Of a DNA stretch of 64,000 nt, positions 44,489 through 54,199 are shown piece after piece. The notes under the pieces were generated by a model. It ran no database searches and was not told the origin of the DNA. It was given only the letters and a program-made list of their open reading frames with translations. The stretch comes from Bacillota bacterium (lineage in GTDB: Bacteria > Bacillota > Sulfobacillia > JACIYH01): assembly GCA_030019365.1 (NCBI GenBank), contig JASEFA010000008.1, forward strand, positions 53,397 through 117,396, given 5' to 3'. Position 1 is the first letter of the stretch. The number at the start of each line of letters is the position of its first letter. The translations under genes and the position numbers were made by a program.

Positions 44489-46729
44489 TCAAAGCATATC
44501 ATAAGGATCGACGTCCACAGTCAGTCTTACCCCACGCCGCCGTTCCATTCCCGACCTGGCCATGGCTTCCTGGAGCATGACAGCGGCTCCCTCGGGTTCC
44601 CGGCTCTTCAAGAGCGCGACCCAGCGGAAAGACCCCTTGAGGGGCGAAAGGGGCGCCGGCGCCGGCCCCAGCACCTCCACTCCCGCTCCGGCCGGGAGCT
44701 CAGCACACAGGTCTTCCATGGCCCGCCGGGCCTCCTCCTCACGGGGAGCCGCAAAGATCAACCGCACCAGGTGGGAGAAGGGGGGGTAGCCCAGCTCCTC
44801 GCGCGACCCGATCTCCTCCCGGTAGAACTCCCGGTAATCGTGCACGCGCGCCGCCCGGATGGCATGGTGGTCGGGGTGATGGGTCTGCACCATAACCTCT
44901 CCACCCCAGTCCACCGCCATCTCCCCGAGATCGTACAGCAGCGAGAAGGTGCGCTCCGCAGCCCGGAAGTCGGGCAGGTGGAGGCCCACGTCGGCGTTGA
45001 CCGCGGCCACCAGCCCCAGGTCGGGGAACTGGGCTCCCCCCGCCACCATCTGCGTGCCCACCAGGACCGCCGGGCGGCGGGCCAGAAAGGCTTCCCACAA
45101 CTCCTGCACCCGGTCGGGACAGGAAGCCACATCCGAATCCAGGCGGAGCACGGGCGTGCCGGGGAGAAACTGCTGCACTTCCTGCTCCACCTTCTGGGTG
45201 CCGGCGCCGACCAGGCCCAGCTGCCGGCCACCGCACAAGGGACACACATCGGGAACGGGGCGCGAGAACCCGCACAGGTGACAGTGCAGCCATCCCGGAC
45301 GGTGGTACACCAGGGAGACCCGGCAGCGCGGGCACCCCAGAGACTGACCACATTCCCGGCAGGACAGGGCGGCCGCATACCCGCGGCGGTTCAGGAACAG
45401 TACCGCCCTCTCCCTGCGTGCCACCACCCGAGCCAGGGCAGCCCGGAGGGGGCCGCTGAGGCTCCCCCGGCGAGGGCCTCCTGCCGCCAGGCGCACATCG
45501 ACCACGGTCACGGGGGGGCGCCCGGGGGCGGGGAGCTGCCGGAGACCATACTCGCCCCGCTCGGCCCGGAAGAAGGTCTCCAGCCGCGGCGTGCTGCTCC
45601 CCAGCACCACCTGGCGCGCCGGGCGCAGGGCAGCCACCCGGCCGGCGTGATAACGGGGCACCTCCTCCTGCTTGTAGGCCTCGTCGTGCTCCCTCTCCAG
45701 CACCACCACCTCGAGGGCCCGGTCCCCATCCCCTACCGGCGCGAACACCGCCGACCGGGTGCCCAGAGCCACCCGCGCCTCACCCCGGGCCAGGGATAGC
45801 CACGCCCCCTGCCTGCGTGCCGGCGTAAGTCCCGCGTGCAGCACTGCCAGGCGCTCCCCCAGGCGGGAGCGCCACCATCCCGCCATCCTGTTCACCTGTT
45901 CGATGGATGGAGCCAGCACGATCGCGGTCTGGCCCCGGGCCAGGGCCTCCTCCACGGTCTCCAGGTAAGCCTCAGCTCGCCCGTAAGGGTCACCGCCCCA
46001 CAGAACCAGTGTCTCGGCCGGGCCGCCCGCGGGAACACGGGCAGAAGGGTGAGCGGGCCGAACGCCCTCAGCCGCCGGGACCGGGATACCACCGCGCGGG
46101 CCGCCCGCGGGGGCGGAAGCAGGCGCCGCCTTCCCCCGGGGGGAGGAAGCGGCGCGCCGGGCCCTCACCACCTGTACCAGTCCGTGCCGGGACATCAATC
46201 GCAGCGTGTCCCGAAGCGACCCGGCCCCCTCCCCCCAGGTGTCTTCCAGTTCCCCCAGGGGGAAGCTCCGGCGGCGGGGCGCGGCCGCCAGCACCCCAGC
46301 CAGCCGCCTGGCCCGCGGGGAACGAAGGGACCCGGCCCGCGCCATGAGTTCCTCCCCGGAGACCAGCAGGCGCACCGTCTCCCTCTCGTCCACCCGCAGC
46401 GCCGGGGGGGATACGCAGCGCAGGCCGGCCGCCGGAGAGCACTGGTACAGCTTTGCCACCCGGAGGGCAAGCCCCACCAGCTCCTCCGGCAAATCCACCC
46501 GCTGGGGAACCGTACCCAGCACGGGGCGGGCCTCTCCCCGCCCGGGGGGCCCACCCCACCCCACCACCGTTGCCTCCATCACCCGGCCACCAAAGGGCAC
46601 CTCCACCCGCTGGCCCACCCTGAGAGAACCCTTGAGGTGGGGCGGAACCAGATAAGTCCAGATACCGCCCGCCGGTGCGGGAGCGCCGTCCAGAACCACC
46701 TGCACGTAATCCTCTTCAACCACCTGCAC
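44489..46729 (-). CDS. priA: Primosomal protein N' (PriA) with degenerate ATPase site
   Basis: About 746 residues. N-terminal 3'BD domain (TYLVPPHLKGSLRVGQRVEV), winged helix, helicase lobes and the zinc insert with eight cysteines (CRECGQSLGCPRC ... CHLCG ... CPLCGG) are present, as are GTRSAVFAPV, YKQEEVPRYHA and LGSSTPRLETF. But the Walker A position reads LWGGDPYGRAEAYLETV with no GKT, and the DEEHD box is EREHD. It probably binds forks and loads the primosome without helicase activity, as described for actinobacterial PriA. GTG at 46729 or 46705: a tandem 24-bp duplication gives two equal Shine-Dalgarno/start pairs. Confidence 0.9.
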   Translation of the reverse strand: MQVVEEDYVQVVLDGAPAPAGGIWTYLVPPHLKGSLRVGQRVEVPFGGRVMEATVVGWGGPPGRGEARPVLGTVPQRVDLPEELVGLALRVAKLYQCSPAAGLRCVSPPALRVDERETVRLLVSGEELMARAGSLRSPRARRLAGVLAAAPRRRSFPLGELEDTWGEGAGSLRDTLRLMSRHGLVQVVRARRAASSPRGKAAPASAPAGGPRGGIPVPAAEGVRPAHPSARVPAGGPAETLVLWGGDPYGRAEAYLETVEEALARGQTAIVLAPSIEQVNRMAGWWRSRLGERLAVLHAGLTPARRQGAWLSLARGEARVALGTRSAVFAPVGDGDRALEVVVLEREHDEAYKQEEVPRYHAGRVAALRPARQVVLGSSTPRLETFFRAERGEYGLRQLPAPGRPPVTVVDVRLAAGGPRRGSLSGPLRAALARVVARRERAVLFLNRRGYAAALSCRECGQSLGCPRCRVSLVYHRPGWLHCHLCGFSRPVPDVCPLCGGRQLGLVGAGTQKVEQEVQQFLPGTPVLRLDSDVASCPDRVQELWEAFLARRPAVLVGTQMVAGGAQFPDLGLVAAVNADVGLHLPDFRAAERTFSLLYDLGEMAVDWGGEVMVQTHHPDHHAIRAARVHDYREFYREEIGSREELGYPPFSHLVRLIFAAPREEEARRAMEDLCAELPAGAGVEVLGPAPAPLSPLKGSFRWVALLKSREPEGAAVMLQEAMARSGMERRRGVRLTVDVDPYDML

Positions 46730-46741
46730 GTAATCCTCTTC
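46694..46741 (-). repeat. 24-bp tandem duplication over the priA ribosome binding site and start
   Basis: Two perfect adjacent copies (46694-46717 and 46718-46741). Each carries GAAGAGGATTAC followed by GTG, that is a Shine-Dalgarno, 5-nt spacing and a start codon, in the same reading frame (EDYVQVVE twice). Confidence 0.9.
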
Positions 46742-46748
46742 GGACAAC

Positions 46749-48014
46749 TTACCCACCGCGGCGTGCCCGCACCACGGGGACAACCCGGTCCAGGATGCGG
46801 TGGGCCAGCTCGGCCTTTCTCATGGCGGGCAGGTCCTCGCTGGATCCGTCCGGCCAATAGAGGGTGACCTGGTTGTCGTCGCTGGCGAAACCCACGCCGG
46901 GACGGCTCACATCGTTCACCACCAGCAAATCCAGATTCTTGTAGGCGATTTTCTCCCGGGCGTGACGCTCGATGTCATCCGTCTCGGCAGCGAACCCCAC
47001 CACCACCGTCTTTCCCTTGCGCCGGCCCACCTCCGCCAGGATATCCGGCGTGGGATCCAGCTCCAGAACCCAGGCCGCCATCTGCTCCTTCTTGACCTTG
47101 GACGGGTGCACCAGGCGCGGCCGCCAATCGCCCACCGCCGCGGCCTTCAACACCAGGTCGGTTCCGGGCAACCTGTCCATCACGGCGCCGAACATGTCCT
47201 CGGCCGAGGTGACAGGGACCAGCTCGACCCCTTCGGGCGGCGGCAGGGCCACGGGGCCGGACACCAGCACCACAGCCGCCCCTCGCATCCTGGCCGCCCG
47301 GGCCAGGGCATATCCCATCTTCCCCGAAGAGGGATTGGATATGAAGCGAACGGGATCGATCATCTCCCAGGTGGGCCCGGCCGTGACCAGCACCCGGCAT
47401 CCGGCCAGGTCGCCCCCGCCCGCGGACGGTCCGCCCAGCATCTGCACCACCCGGTCCACGATCAGGGAGGGGTCGGGCAGCCTGCCCACCCCCACCGTGC
47501 CCTCGGCCAGCCAGCCCGCTTCCGGCGGGACGAAGCGGTACCCCAGATCCTCGAGCCGGGCCACGTTCGCCTGGAAAATCGGGTTCTCGTACATGCGGAA
47601 GTTCATGGCGGGACAGAACACCACCGGCGCCCGGCAGGCCATGATGGTGGTGGTGAGGAAATCATCGGCGACCCCTGCCGCCACCTTACCCACCACGTTG
47701 GCGGTGGCGGGCACCACCAGCAGCAGGTCCGCCCTATCCGCCAGGGCCACATGCTCCACGTTCCAGCGGGTCGTCCGCGAGAACATGGAGGTCACCACGG
47801 CATTCCCCGAAATGGTCTGCAGGGTGAGCGGAGTCACGAACCGGGTGGCGGCCCGGGTCATCACCACGTGGACATCCGCCCCCAGCCGGCGCAGGCGGCT
47901 CACCACCTCTACCGCCTTGTAGGCGGCAATCCCACCGGTGATGCCCACCACCACTGTCTTTCCCGCCAGGACCCGCTCGCCGGAATCACCTGTCGCGGAG
48001 TGCTCCGGGGGCAC
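46749..48014 (-). CDS. coaBC: Bifunctional phosphopantothenoylcysteine decarboxylase/synthetase
   Basis: 421 residues. CoaC flavoprotein part (about 1-200): VVVGITGGIAAYKAVEVVSR, TLQTISGN, PAMNFRMYENP. CoaB part: VLVTAGPTWEMIDPVRFISN, SSGKMGYALARAA, AAAVGDWRP, KVKKEQM, VGFAAETDD, LVVNDVS. Two CoA steps; coaD is elsewhere in the window. The first 15 residues are polar extension; an internal GTG before LAGKTVVVG is possible. Between rpoZ and priA, the usual order. Confidence 0.96.
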   Translation of the reverse strand: MPPEHSATGDSGERVLAGKTVVVGITGGIAAYKAVEVVSRLRRLGADVHVVMTRAATRFVTPLTLQTISGNAVVTSMFSRTTRWNVEHVALADRADLLLVVPATANVVGKVAAGVADDFLTTTIMACRAPVVFCPAMNFRMYENPIFQANVARLEDLGYRFVPPEAGWLAEGTVGVGRLPDPSLIVDRVVQMLGGPSAGGGDLAGCRVLVTAGPTWEMIDPVRFISNPSSGKMGYALARAARMRGAAVVLVSGPVALPPPEGVELVPVTSAEDMFGAVMDRLPGTDLVLKAAAVGDWRPRLVHPSKVKKEQMAAWVLELDPTPDILAEVGRRKGKTVVVGFAAETDDIERHAREKIAYKNLDLLVVNDVSRPGVGFASDDNQVTLYWPDGSSEDLPAMRKAELAHRILDRVVPVVRARRGG

Positions 48015-48060
48015 CGCCCCTCACCCCCTCCCGGGAACGCCCCCCCTTGGGGCGCCTGGC

Positions 48061-48273
48061 CTACTTCATCCTGATGACCTCGCGCCGGTACGTGATGAGC
48101 CCGTTCGCTATCTCCTCCAGAGCCACGGTGACCGGCTTGGTGGAACGGCTCAGCAGGAGGGGTGGGTGACCATCCAGCAACTCCCGCGCCCTCCTGGCCG
48201 CCAGGGAAACCAGGGTGTACTTGGCATCCACATAGGGCAGCAACTGCTCGAGGGGCAAATCCACCAGGTCCAA
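48061..48273 (-). CDS. rpoZ: DNA-directed RNA polymerase omega subunit
   Basis: 70 residues: PLEQLLPYVDAKYTLVSLAA, RRARELLD, KPVTVALEEIANGLITY. Small subunit that aids beta' assembly. Starts 15 nt after gmk in the remA-gmk-rpoZ-coaBC operon. Confidence 0.94.
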   Translation of the reverse strand: MDLVDLPLEQLLPYVDAKYTLVSLAARRARELLDGHPPLLLSRSTKPVTVALEEIANGLITYRREVIRMK

Positions 48274-48288
48274 GGTGTCACCTCTCCT

Positions 48289-48903
48289 TCATGCGTCCTT
48301 GAGGCGCCCTGAAAAGCTCAGTCCGGCGAGAACCCGGCTGACACGGCACCGCTCCGCGGTGATGATGGCACTGAGCATGGCCACCGCCTGCTCCAGATCG
48401 TCGTTCACCACCGCATAATCGTACCACTCCACCTCCGCCAGTTCCACCGCCGCCGCCTGCCTGCGCACGGCCAGGCTCTCCTCCGTTTCGGTAGCCCGTC
48501 CCTCCTGCCGGCGCCACAGCTCCTCCACCGATGGGGGAAGGAGGAAGATGAACACCGCCTCCGGGAACACCTCCCGGAGCGTGCGCGCCCCCTGCACGTC
48601 CTTCTCCATGATGACCGTACGCCCTTCGCATAACAGGCGCCGCACCGGCTCACCCGGAGTACCATACAGATGCCCGTAAACGTTGGCCCATTCCACGAAA
48701 TCGCCCGCGCGCAGACGCCGGTGGAACTCCTCCTCATCGAGGAAGTGGTAGTGCACCCCGTCCACCTCACCCGGACGGGGAGCCCGGGTGGTGGCCGACA
48801 CCGCGTATACCAGGTCGGTCATCCGCGCGGTGAGCGCCTCTCTCACCCGACCCTTACCCACGCCGGATGGTCCGGAAAGGAGCACCAGCAGTCCGGTTTC
48901 CAT
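48289..48903 (-). CDS. gmk: Guanylate kinase
   Basis: 204 residues. P-loop LLSGPSGVGKGRVREAL, VSATTRAPRPGEVDGVHYHF, FVEWANVYGHLYGTP, MEKDVQGARTLRE. Phosphorylates GMP to GDP. The P-loop final residue is GKG instead of GKS/T, a common variant in this family. ATG at 48903; 41 upstream codons of open frame overlap remA and are rejected. Confidence 0.95.
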   Translation of the reverse strand: METGLLVLLSGPSGVGKGRVREALTARMTDLVYAVSATTRAPRPGEVDGVHYHFLDEEEFHRRLRAGDFVEWANVYGHLYGTPGEPVRRLLCEGRTVIMEKDVQGARTLREVFPEAVFIFLLPPSVEELWRRQEGRATETEESLAVRRQAAAVELAEVEWYDYAVVNDDLEQAVAMLSAIITAERCRVSRVLAGLSFSGRLKDA

Positions 48904-48913
48904 GAGGGAGCCG

Positions 48914-49195
48914 TCACTCCCTTTCCGGCGATTCCGCCTCCTCTTCAACCGGCTCTCTGCCCCCCACGCGATGGGCCACCGTCTCCGGCTGCACGGCCGA
49001 CAGCACCACGTGACCCGAATCGGCAATGATCACCGCCCGCGTCCGCCGGCCGTAGGTAGCATCGATGAGCAACCCCCGGTCCCGGGCCTCACCTATGATG
49101 CGCTTGATGGGCGCCGACTCCGGGCTCACAATGGCCACAATGCGGTTCGCCGACACTATATTACCAAATCCTACGTTGACCAGCCTCAGCTCCAT
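48914..49195 (-). CDS. remA: Extracellular matrix regulator RemA (DUF370)
   Basis: 93 residues: [59 protein letters not shown]-binding ring-forming protein that activates biofilm matrix genes in B. subtilis. Has a 15-residue acidic tail. yicC-remA-gmk-rpoZ order is conserved across Bacillota. Confidence 0.95.
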   Translation of the reverse strand: MELRLVNVGFGNIVSANRIVAIVSPESAPIKRIIGEARDRGLLIDATYGRRTRAVIIADSGHVVLSAVQPETVAHRVGGREPVEEEAESPERE

Positions 49196-49221
49196 GGCAA
49201 CCTCCCCTGCTGCATCCGGCC

Positions 49222-50139
49222 CTACACCACATTCTGTCCCTGTTCTCTCATTTTCTCAAGTTCGGCCTTGATCTCGACCGCCAGCGCGGAGATGCCCGCG
49301 TCCTGGGCCTTGGCGGCCATGGTGGTGGCCTCCCGGAATGCCTCCTGCAGGAGGAAGTCCAGGCGCCGCCCCACCGGTTCGTCCCCGGGCAGCAGCCGCT
49401 CCATTTCGCCCAGGTGCGACTCCAGACGCACCAGCTCCTCGTGGATGCTCACCTTCTCGGCGTGCAGGGCGGCCTCCGCCGCCAGCCGGGCGGGCTCCAC
49501 CGTAACAGCCAGTTCCTCCAGCCGCCTGACCAGCCGCTCCCGGTATTCCTCTTCCAGCCGAGGCGCGCGATCCTGTGCCCCGGCCACCAGTTCCCGCAGC
49601 CGCGCGATCCGGCCGCTCAGGTCGGCTGCCAGCCGCTCCCCCTCGGCGGCCCGCATTTCCTGCACCGAGCCCAGGGCCTGCTCCAGAGCGGGCAGCGCTG
49701 CCGCCCACACCGCTTCTGCGTCCACCTCGGCCTCGCCCGGCTCCATCACCCCGGGCAGCTGGGCGATCCAGGTCACTTCTCCCGGACCCGGCTGCGCCCT
49801 GACCTGCTCCCCCTCGGAGGACCCTTCCCGGATACCCGCGTCGCCGAGGGCGTGGGCCAGTTCCTGCAGGGCGGCGTGGTATGCCTGCGCCAGGGAACGG
49901 TCTACCCGCACCTGGCGGGGCAGATCCCCGGTGGACTCGGCGGTGAGGAACACCTCCACCCGGCCCCGCTGCAGGCGCTGCTCCATCAGCTCGCGCACCC
50001 GCTCCTCCAGGGCCAGGCAGAAGCGGGGGAAGCGCAGGGCCACATCCAGGAAGCGGTGGTTGAGGCTGCGCACCTCCACCCTCACCCGCCAGCCGGCCGC
50101 GCGGGCTTCCCCGCACCCGTATCCGCTCATGCTGCGCAT
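49222..50139 (-). CDS. yicC: YicC family endoribonuclease/RNA-binding protein
   Basis: 305 residues. N-terminal [40 protein letters not shown]-terminal DUF1732 with [59 protein letters not shown]. coli and B. subtilis YicC/YloC cleave RNA. Starts 14 nt after dapL. Confidence 0.94.
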   Translation of the reverse strand: MRSMSGYGCGEARAAGWRVRVEVRSLNHRFLDVALRFPRFCLALEERVRELMEQRLQRGRVEVFLTAESTGDLPRQVRVDRSLAQAYHAALQELAHALGDAGIREGSSEGEQVRAQPGPGEVTWIAQLPGVMEPGEAEVDAEAVWAAALPALEQALGSVQEMRAAEGERLAADLSGRIARLRELVAGAQDRAPRLEEEYRERLVRRLEELAVTVEPARLAAEAALHAEKVSIHEELVRLESHLGEMERLLPGDEPVGRRLDFLLQEAFREATTMAAKAQDAGISALAVEIKAELEKMREQGQNVV

Positions 50140-50152
50140 GCCACCGCTCCCC

Positions 50153-51316
50153 TCACAGGCTGGCGCGGAGGCGACCCATGGCCTCCTCCAGACGCGAGGT
50201 AGGCACGGTGAGGGAGATGCGCACGAAGCTACGTCCCGTTTGCCCGTACGCCGACCCCGGCGTAACCATTACCCCCGCCTTCTCCAGCAGACGGGTGGAG
50301 AAATCCTCGTCCGTCGAGCCCTCGGGAACGCGCAGCCAGATGTAGAAGCTCCCCCGCGGCGGCCGGATGTCGAACCCCAGTTCCCGCAGGGTGGACACCA
50401 CCAGGTCGCGCCGCTCACGGTACACCTCGTTCATGGAGGCGATGAACCGGTCGGGGCTGTCCTCGAGCGCCTTGACCCCCGCCCGTTGCACGGCGGCGAA
50501 CTGACCCGAGTCGGTGTTGGTCTTGATGATCCCCAGCCCCGCCACGGCGGCCGCGTTGCCTACCGCCGCCGCCAGGCGCCATCCCGTCATGTTGAAGGGC
50601 TTGGACAGCGAGTAGAACTCCAGGGCCACGTTCTTGCCGCCCTCAACCTGCAGCACGCTGGGGGCCACGAAGCCGTCGTAGGTGTTCTCGATGTAGGCGG
50701 CATCGTGACACAGGAGGATGTCGTAGCGGCGGGCGAAATCCACCGCCCGGCGCATGAAGTCCAGGTCGGCCACCCCAGCGGTGGGGTTGTTGGGGTAGTT
50801 GATGAACATGAGCTTGGCTGCCTGCGCCGTCTCCTCCGGGATGGCCTCCAGGTCGGGCAGGAAGCCCCTCTCGGGCAGGAGGGGCATGGAGTGGATACGC
50901 GCCCCGCACAGGGCAGCATGGGTGCGGTACACCGGGTAGGCGGGATCGGGCAGGATCACCACATCCCCGGGATCGACGAAAGCCCAGAAGAGGTGGGCGA
51001 TGCCCTCCTTGGAACCGATGAGGGTCATCACTTCCCGGTCGGGGTCCAGGTCCACCCCGAACCGCTGCCGGTACCGGTCGGCCATGGCGCGGCGGAACTC
51101 CGCCGTACCCTCATAGGGCGGGTAGCGGTGGGTGGCAGGGTCCCGGGCGGCCTGGTTCAGGGCATCCACCACATATCCCGGCGTGGGTACGTCGGGGTCA
51201 CCGATGGCCAGGCTGATCACGTCCACCCCGCGCGCCGCCAGCTCCTTGCGCACCTTATCCATGCGGGCAAATAAGTACGGCGGAACACTCGCTATCCTCT
51301 TCGCCACCTGCGGCAT
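50153..51316 (-). CDS. dapL: LL-diaminopimelate aminotransferase
   Basis: 387 residues; fold-type I PLP aminotransferase. VISLAIGDPDVPTPGYVVDAL, LFWAFVDPGDVVILPDPAYPVY, NYPNNPTAGVADLDFM, PLP lysine in YSLSKPFNMTGWR, and RVPEG. Converts tetrahydrodipicolinate directly to LL-DAP, shortcutting the succinylase/acetylase routes. dapF, the next enzyme, lies 68 nt upstream, which supports the assignment over a generic aspartate-type aminotransferase. Confidence 0.9.
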   Translation of the reverse strand: MPQVAKRIASVPPYLFARMDKVRKELAARGVDVISLAIGDPDVPTPGYVVDALNQAARDPATHRYPPYEGTAEFRRAMADRYRQRFGVDLDPDREVMTLIGSKEGIAHLFWAFVDPGDVVILPDPAYPVYRTHAALCGARIHSMPLLPERGFLPDLEAIPEETAQAAKLMFINYPNNPTAGVADLDFMRRAVDFARRYDILLCHDAAYIENTYDGFVAPSVLQVEGGKNVALEFYSLSKPFNMTGWRLAAAVGNAAAVAGLGIIKTNTDSGQFAAVQRAGVKALEDSPDRFIASMNEVYRERRDLVVSTLRELGFDIRPPRGSFYIWLRVPEGSTDEDFSTRLLEKAGVMVTPGSAYGQTGRSFVRISLTVPTSRLEEAMGRLRASL

Positions 51317-51383
51317 GGCTCACCCACCTCCAGTTCTTCGCCAACCACGCGCGCCTGGCCCAGCCCACCTGCGGGGACACACA

Positions 51384-52304
51384 TCAGGGCCAGAGGAACT
51401 CGCCCCGGCACACCTCCTCGGCGGGCCCTGTCATGTACACGTTGCCCTCGGAAGTCCACTCCACCTCCAGGTCCCCTCCGGGCAGGGAAACCCGTGCCCG
51501 CCGGGCCGCCCTCCCCTGCAGGACCGCCGCCACCAGGGAGGCACACGCTCCCGTCCCGCAGGCCAGGGTGGGACCCGACCCCCTTTCCCACACCAGCACC
51601 TCCAGGTGCCCGCCCCCCGGAGCCAGGTCGCCACCACTCAGCGGCGCGTGGCTGCCTCCGGCCGCCGCGCCCTCGGGCAGGCCGGGATGGCGGACGCGCA
51701 CGAACTCCACGTTGGCACCCTGCGGGAAGGCCGGGTTCCTCTCGAGCTGGGGACCGTAAACCGGGAAGTCGGCGTCATCCCAGCCATCCAGGATGACGGC
51801 GTGGGGATTTCCCATGGACACGGACATCACCCGGAACTCCCGCCTGCCTGCCGCGACGACCAGCTCCCGCCACTCGCGGGGGGGGCCCATATCCACCCGC
51901 ACCCCGGCGCGCCGGGGCTCACCCGCCCACCTGTCCACCCGCAGGATGCGGGTGTGGATACTGCCCGCAAGGGTATCCACGTCGCAGTCCGGCCCCGGGC
52001 AGTATCCCCGGCTGTACAGGTAAAAGGCAAAGCACCTCACCCCGTTACCGCACATCTCCGCCTCGGAACCGTCGGCGTTAAAGATGCGCATGCGGTGGGG
52101 GCTGCCTTGCGCCGGGGGCGGCAGCACCAGGATGAGGCCGTCCGACCCCACGCCCCGGTGGCGATCGCTCACCGCCCGCGCCAGGGCGGGGTAATCACGC
52201 TCTCCCACATCCGGGAGCCCGCGACTCACCAGGTCCACGAACACATAGTCGTTCCCCAGGCCATGCATCTTGACGAAGGGAACCAACCGACCACCCCCCG
52301 GCAT
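51384..52304 (-). CDS. dapF: Diaminopimelate epimerase
   Basis: 306 residues; racemises LL-DAP to meso-DAP for peptidoglycan and lysine. VKMHGLGNDYVFVD, NADGSEAEMCGNGVRCFA with the first catalytic Cys, VSMGNPHAVI, and LACGTGACASLVAA with the second Cys. ATG at 52304; a longer start (12 codons) is open. Works with DapL encoded downstream. Confidence 0.95.
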   Translation of the reverse strand: MPGGGRLVPFVKMHGLGNDYVFVDLVSRGLPDVGERDYPALARAVSDRHRGVGSDGLILVLPPPAQGSPHRMRIFNADGSEAEMCGNGVRCFAFYLYSRGYCPGPDCDVDTLAGSIHTRILRVDRWAGEPRRAGVRVDMGPPREWRELVVAAGRREFRVMSVSMGNPHAVILDGWDDADFPVYGPQLERNPAFPQGANVEFVRVRHPGLPEGAAAGGSHAPLSGGDLAPGGGHLEVLVWERGSGPTLACGTGACASLVAAVLQGRAARRARVSLPGGDLEVEWTSEGNVYMTGPAEEVCRGEFLWP

Positions 52305-52394
52305 CGCTTCTAGGATAGCCGTGCCGGCTTCCTTTGGCAATACCGGGCCGGGCAGAATAATACCCGAGCGTCACCGGCGCGGGCGGCGGACAGG

Positions 52395-53246
52395 TCAGGC
52401 CATGCTGCGGCGGAACAGGGACGAGGCTGCCACCGTCATGAGGAGACCGCTCAGGGCCAGGACCACCAGGCCCCGCGCCAGACCAGCCCAGTCCCAGCCG
52501 CTGAGGAACAGGGTGCGCATGGGGTTGATGGCATAGCTGAGGGGATTCAGCACCGCCAGCCTCGCCAGCCACGAGGGCATCATGTCCAGGGGCATCATGG
52601 CGTTGGAGGTGAACATGAGGGGCATGGTCAGGAAGTTCACCACTGCCATGAGGGCCTCGTGGCTGGTGAGCACCGCCCCCAGGCAGAGCGAGATCCCGGC
52701 GAACACCTGGCTGAGGAGCACGGCCAGCAGGAGGAGCATGGGCACCCCCGCCACTCCGGCGGCGAAGCGGACTCCCATGGCCAGGGCCAGGGCAAATATC
52801 ACCAGGGCCTGGAATGCGGTCTGCACGGCGATGGCCAGCATCTTGCCCGTGACCACGGCGGTGCGGGAGATGGGGGCGGCCAGCAGCTTCTGCAGGTAGC
52901 CCAGGCGCCGGTCCCAGACGATTCCCATGCCCCCGAAAATGCCTCCGAACAGGGTGACCATGGTGACGATCCCCGGGGCCATGTAGTCCAGGTAAGAGCG
53001 GGCGGGGAATCCCGGAATGGCCGCTATGCGCTGGAACATGTTGCCCATCAGGGCCAGCCAGATGAGGGGCTGGATCAGGGTCATGAAGATGCGGATCTTC
53101 TGCCCCCACAGGCGCTTCAGCTCCCGCCAGCATATCCACCAGGTATCCCCCGGCAAGGTACTGCCGATTACCATGCCCTTTCCCTCCCCGTATGCCTCTG
53201 TCACGCCCCCGGAGGTCTTTCCGTACGCAAGCCCCGTGTCCGTCAT
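52395..53246 (-). CDS. ABC-2 type transporter permease (DrrB/NodJ-like)
   Basis: 283 residues with six hydrophobic segments after an N-terminal polar part: MTLIQPLIWLALMGNMF, MAPGIVTMVTLFGGIFGGMG, a helix around QALVIFALALAMGV, then PMLLLLAVLLSQVFAGISLC, HEALMAVVNFLTMPLMFTSN and the C-terminal helix. NPLSYAINPMRTLFL is the family motif. Likely efflux of a hydrophobic compound or lipid. Its partner ATPase gene upstream has lost its 5' end, so the pair may be non-functional. Overlaps that gene by 4 nt. Confidence 0.85.
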   Translation of the reverse strand: MTDTGLAYGKTSGGVTEAYGEGKGMVIGSTLPGDTWWICWRELKRLWGQKIRIFMTLIQPLIWLALMGNMFQRIAAIPGFPARSYLDYMAPGIVTMVTLFGGIFGGMGIVWDRRLGYLQKLLAAPISRTAVVTGKMLAIAVQTAFQALVIFALALAMGVRFAAGVAGVPMLLLLAVLLSQVFAGISLCLGAVLTSHEALMAVVNFLTMPLMFTSNAMMPLDMMPSWLARLAVLNPLSYAINPMRTLFLSGWDWAGLARGLVVLALSGLLMTVAASSLFRRSMA

Positions 53247-54199
53247 CGCCGCACCCTCCTCACGGCTCTCATCATGCGGTGGTAACCGGCCGCCCCCTCT
53301 TCCTCGCGCAGCTGGCGCCCGGTATAGCGGAGGAAGACGTCATCCAGCGTCGGGCGCTTCAGCGCCACCGAGTCGACCCGTACCCCCCGCGAAGACAGGA
53401 AGTCCAGCAGCACCGGGGTGGCCCGTTCCCCTTCCCGCACCACCAGCTGGAAAGTACCGTCCGCCCCGGGCTGCACCGACTCCACCAGGGGCAGACCCCC
53501 TATGCCCGCCGCCAGGTCGGGAGCGGCCGCCGCCAGGTCAGGAGCAGCCGCCACCCCCGCCAGGTGGATGGTGATGAGGTCCCCGCCCAGGGAACGCTTG
53601 AGCGCCGCCGGCGTGTCCAGGGCCACGATGCGGCCATGGTCGATGATCGCTACCCGGTCGCACAAGCGGTCGGCCTCCTCCATGTAGTGGGTGGTGAGGA
53701 ACACGGTCACTCCGTGCTCGTCTCTCATCCGCCAGATGTATTCCCAGATGCGGCTGCGGGTCTGGATGTCCAGACCCAGGGTGGGTTCGTCCAGGAAAAG
53801 CAGCCGCGGCCGGTGGATGAGACCGGCGGCGATATCGAGCCGCTTGCGCATCCCACCGGAGTAGGTGGCCACCGGCCGGTGGGCATGCTCCTCCAGCTCG
53901 ACGGTGGCCAGCACGTCGGCGATGCGCTCCCGCAAGACCGCCGGTGCCAGGTGGTACAGCCTGCCCTGCAGGTAAAGGTTCTCCCGCCCGGTCAGGCTCT
54001 CATCCACCGCCACGTCCTGGGACACGTATCCCAGCTGCTGCCTCACCCGGTGGGGTGAGGCCGCCACGTCGCGACCGCACACCATCGCCCGCCCCGACGT
54101 AGGCCGGATGAGGGTGGTGAGCATCATGATGGTGGTGGTCTTGCCCGCGCCATTCGGACCGGGGACGCAATCCGAAACATTCACGCTCACCCTAGCCAA
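53243..54199 (-). pseudogene. ABC transporter ATPase (DrrA-like), 5' truncated
   Basis: The region from GPNGAGKTTTIMMLTTL onward is a normal DrrA-type ATPase: signature TYSGGMRKRLDIAAG, Walker B LLFLDEPTLGLD, TTHYMEEADRL and the C-terminal DrrA1 domain. But the 35-40 residues that normally precede Walker A (first beta strands, A-loop) are missing; instead 13 unrelated residues MARVSVNVSDCVP lead straight into it, from a TTG without Shine-Dalgarno. The break at about 54,165 coincides with the end of conserved gene order, so this is best read as a rearrangement endpoint. Confidence 0.75.
53511..53552 (-). repeat. 21-bp tandem repeat inside the ABC ATPase gene
   Basis: Two adjacent 21-bp units with two mismatches, encoding (A)APDLAA twice in the C-terminal domain. 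Length is a multiple of three, so the frame is kept. Confidence 0.7.
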
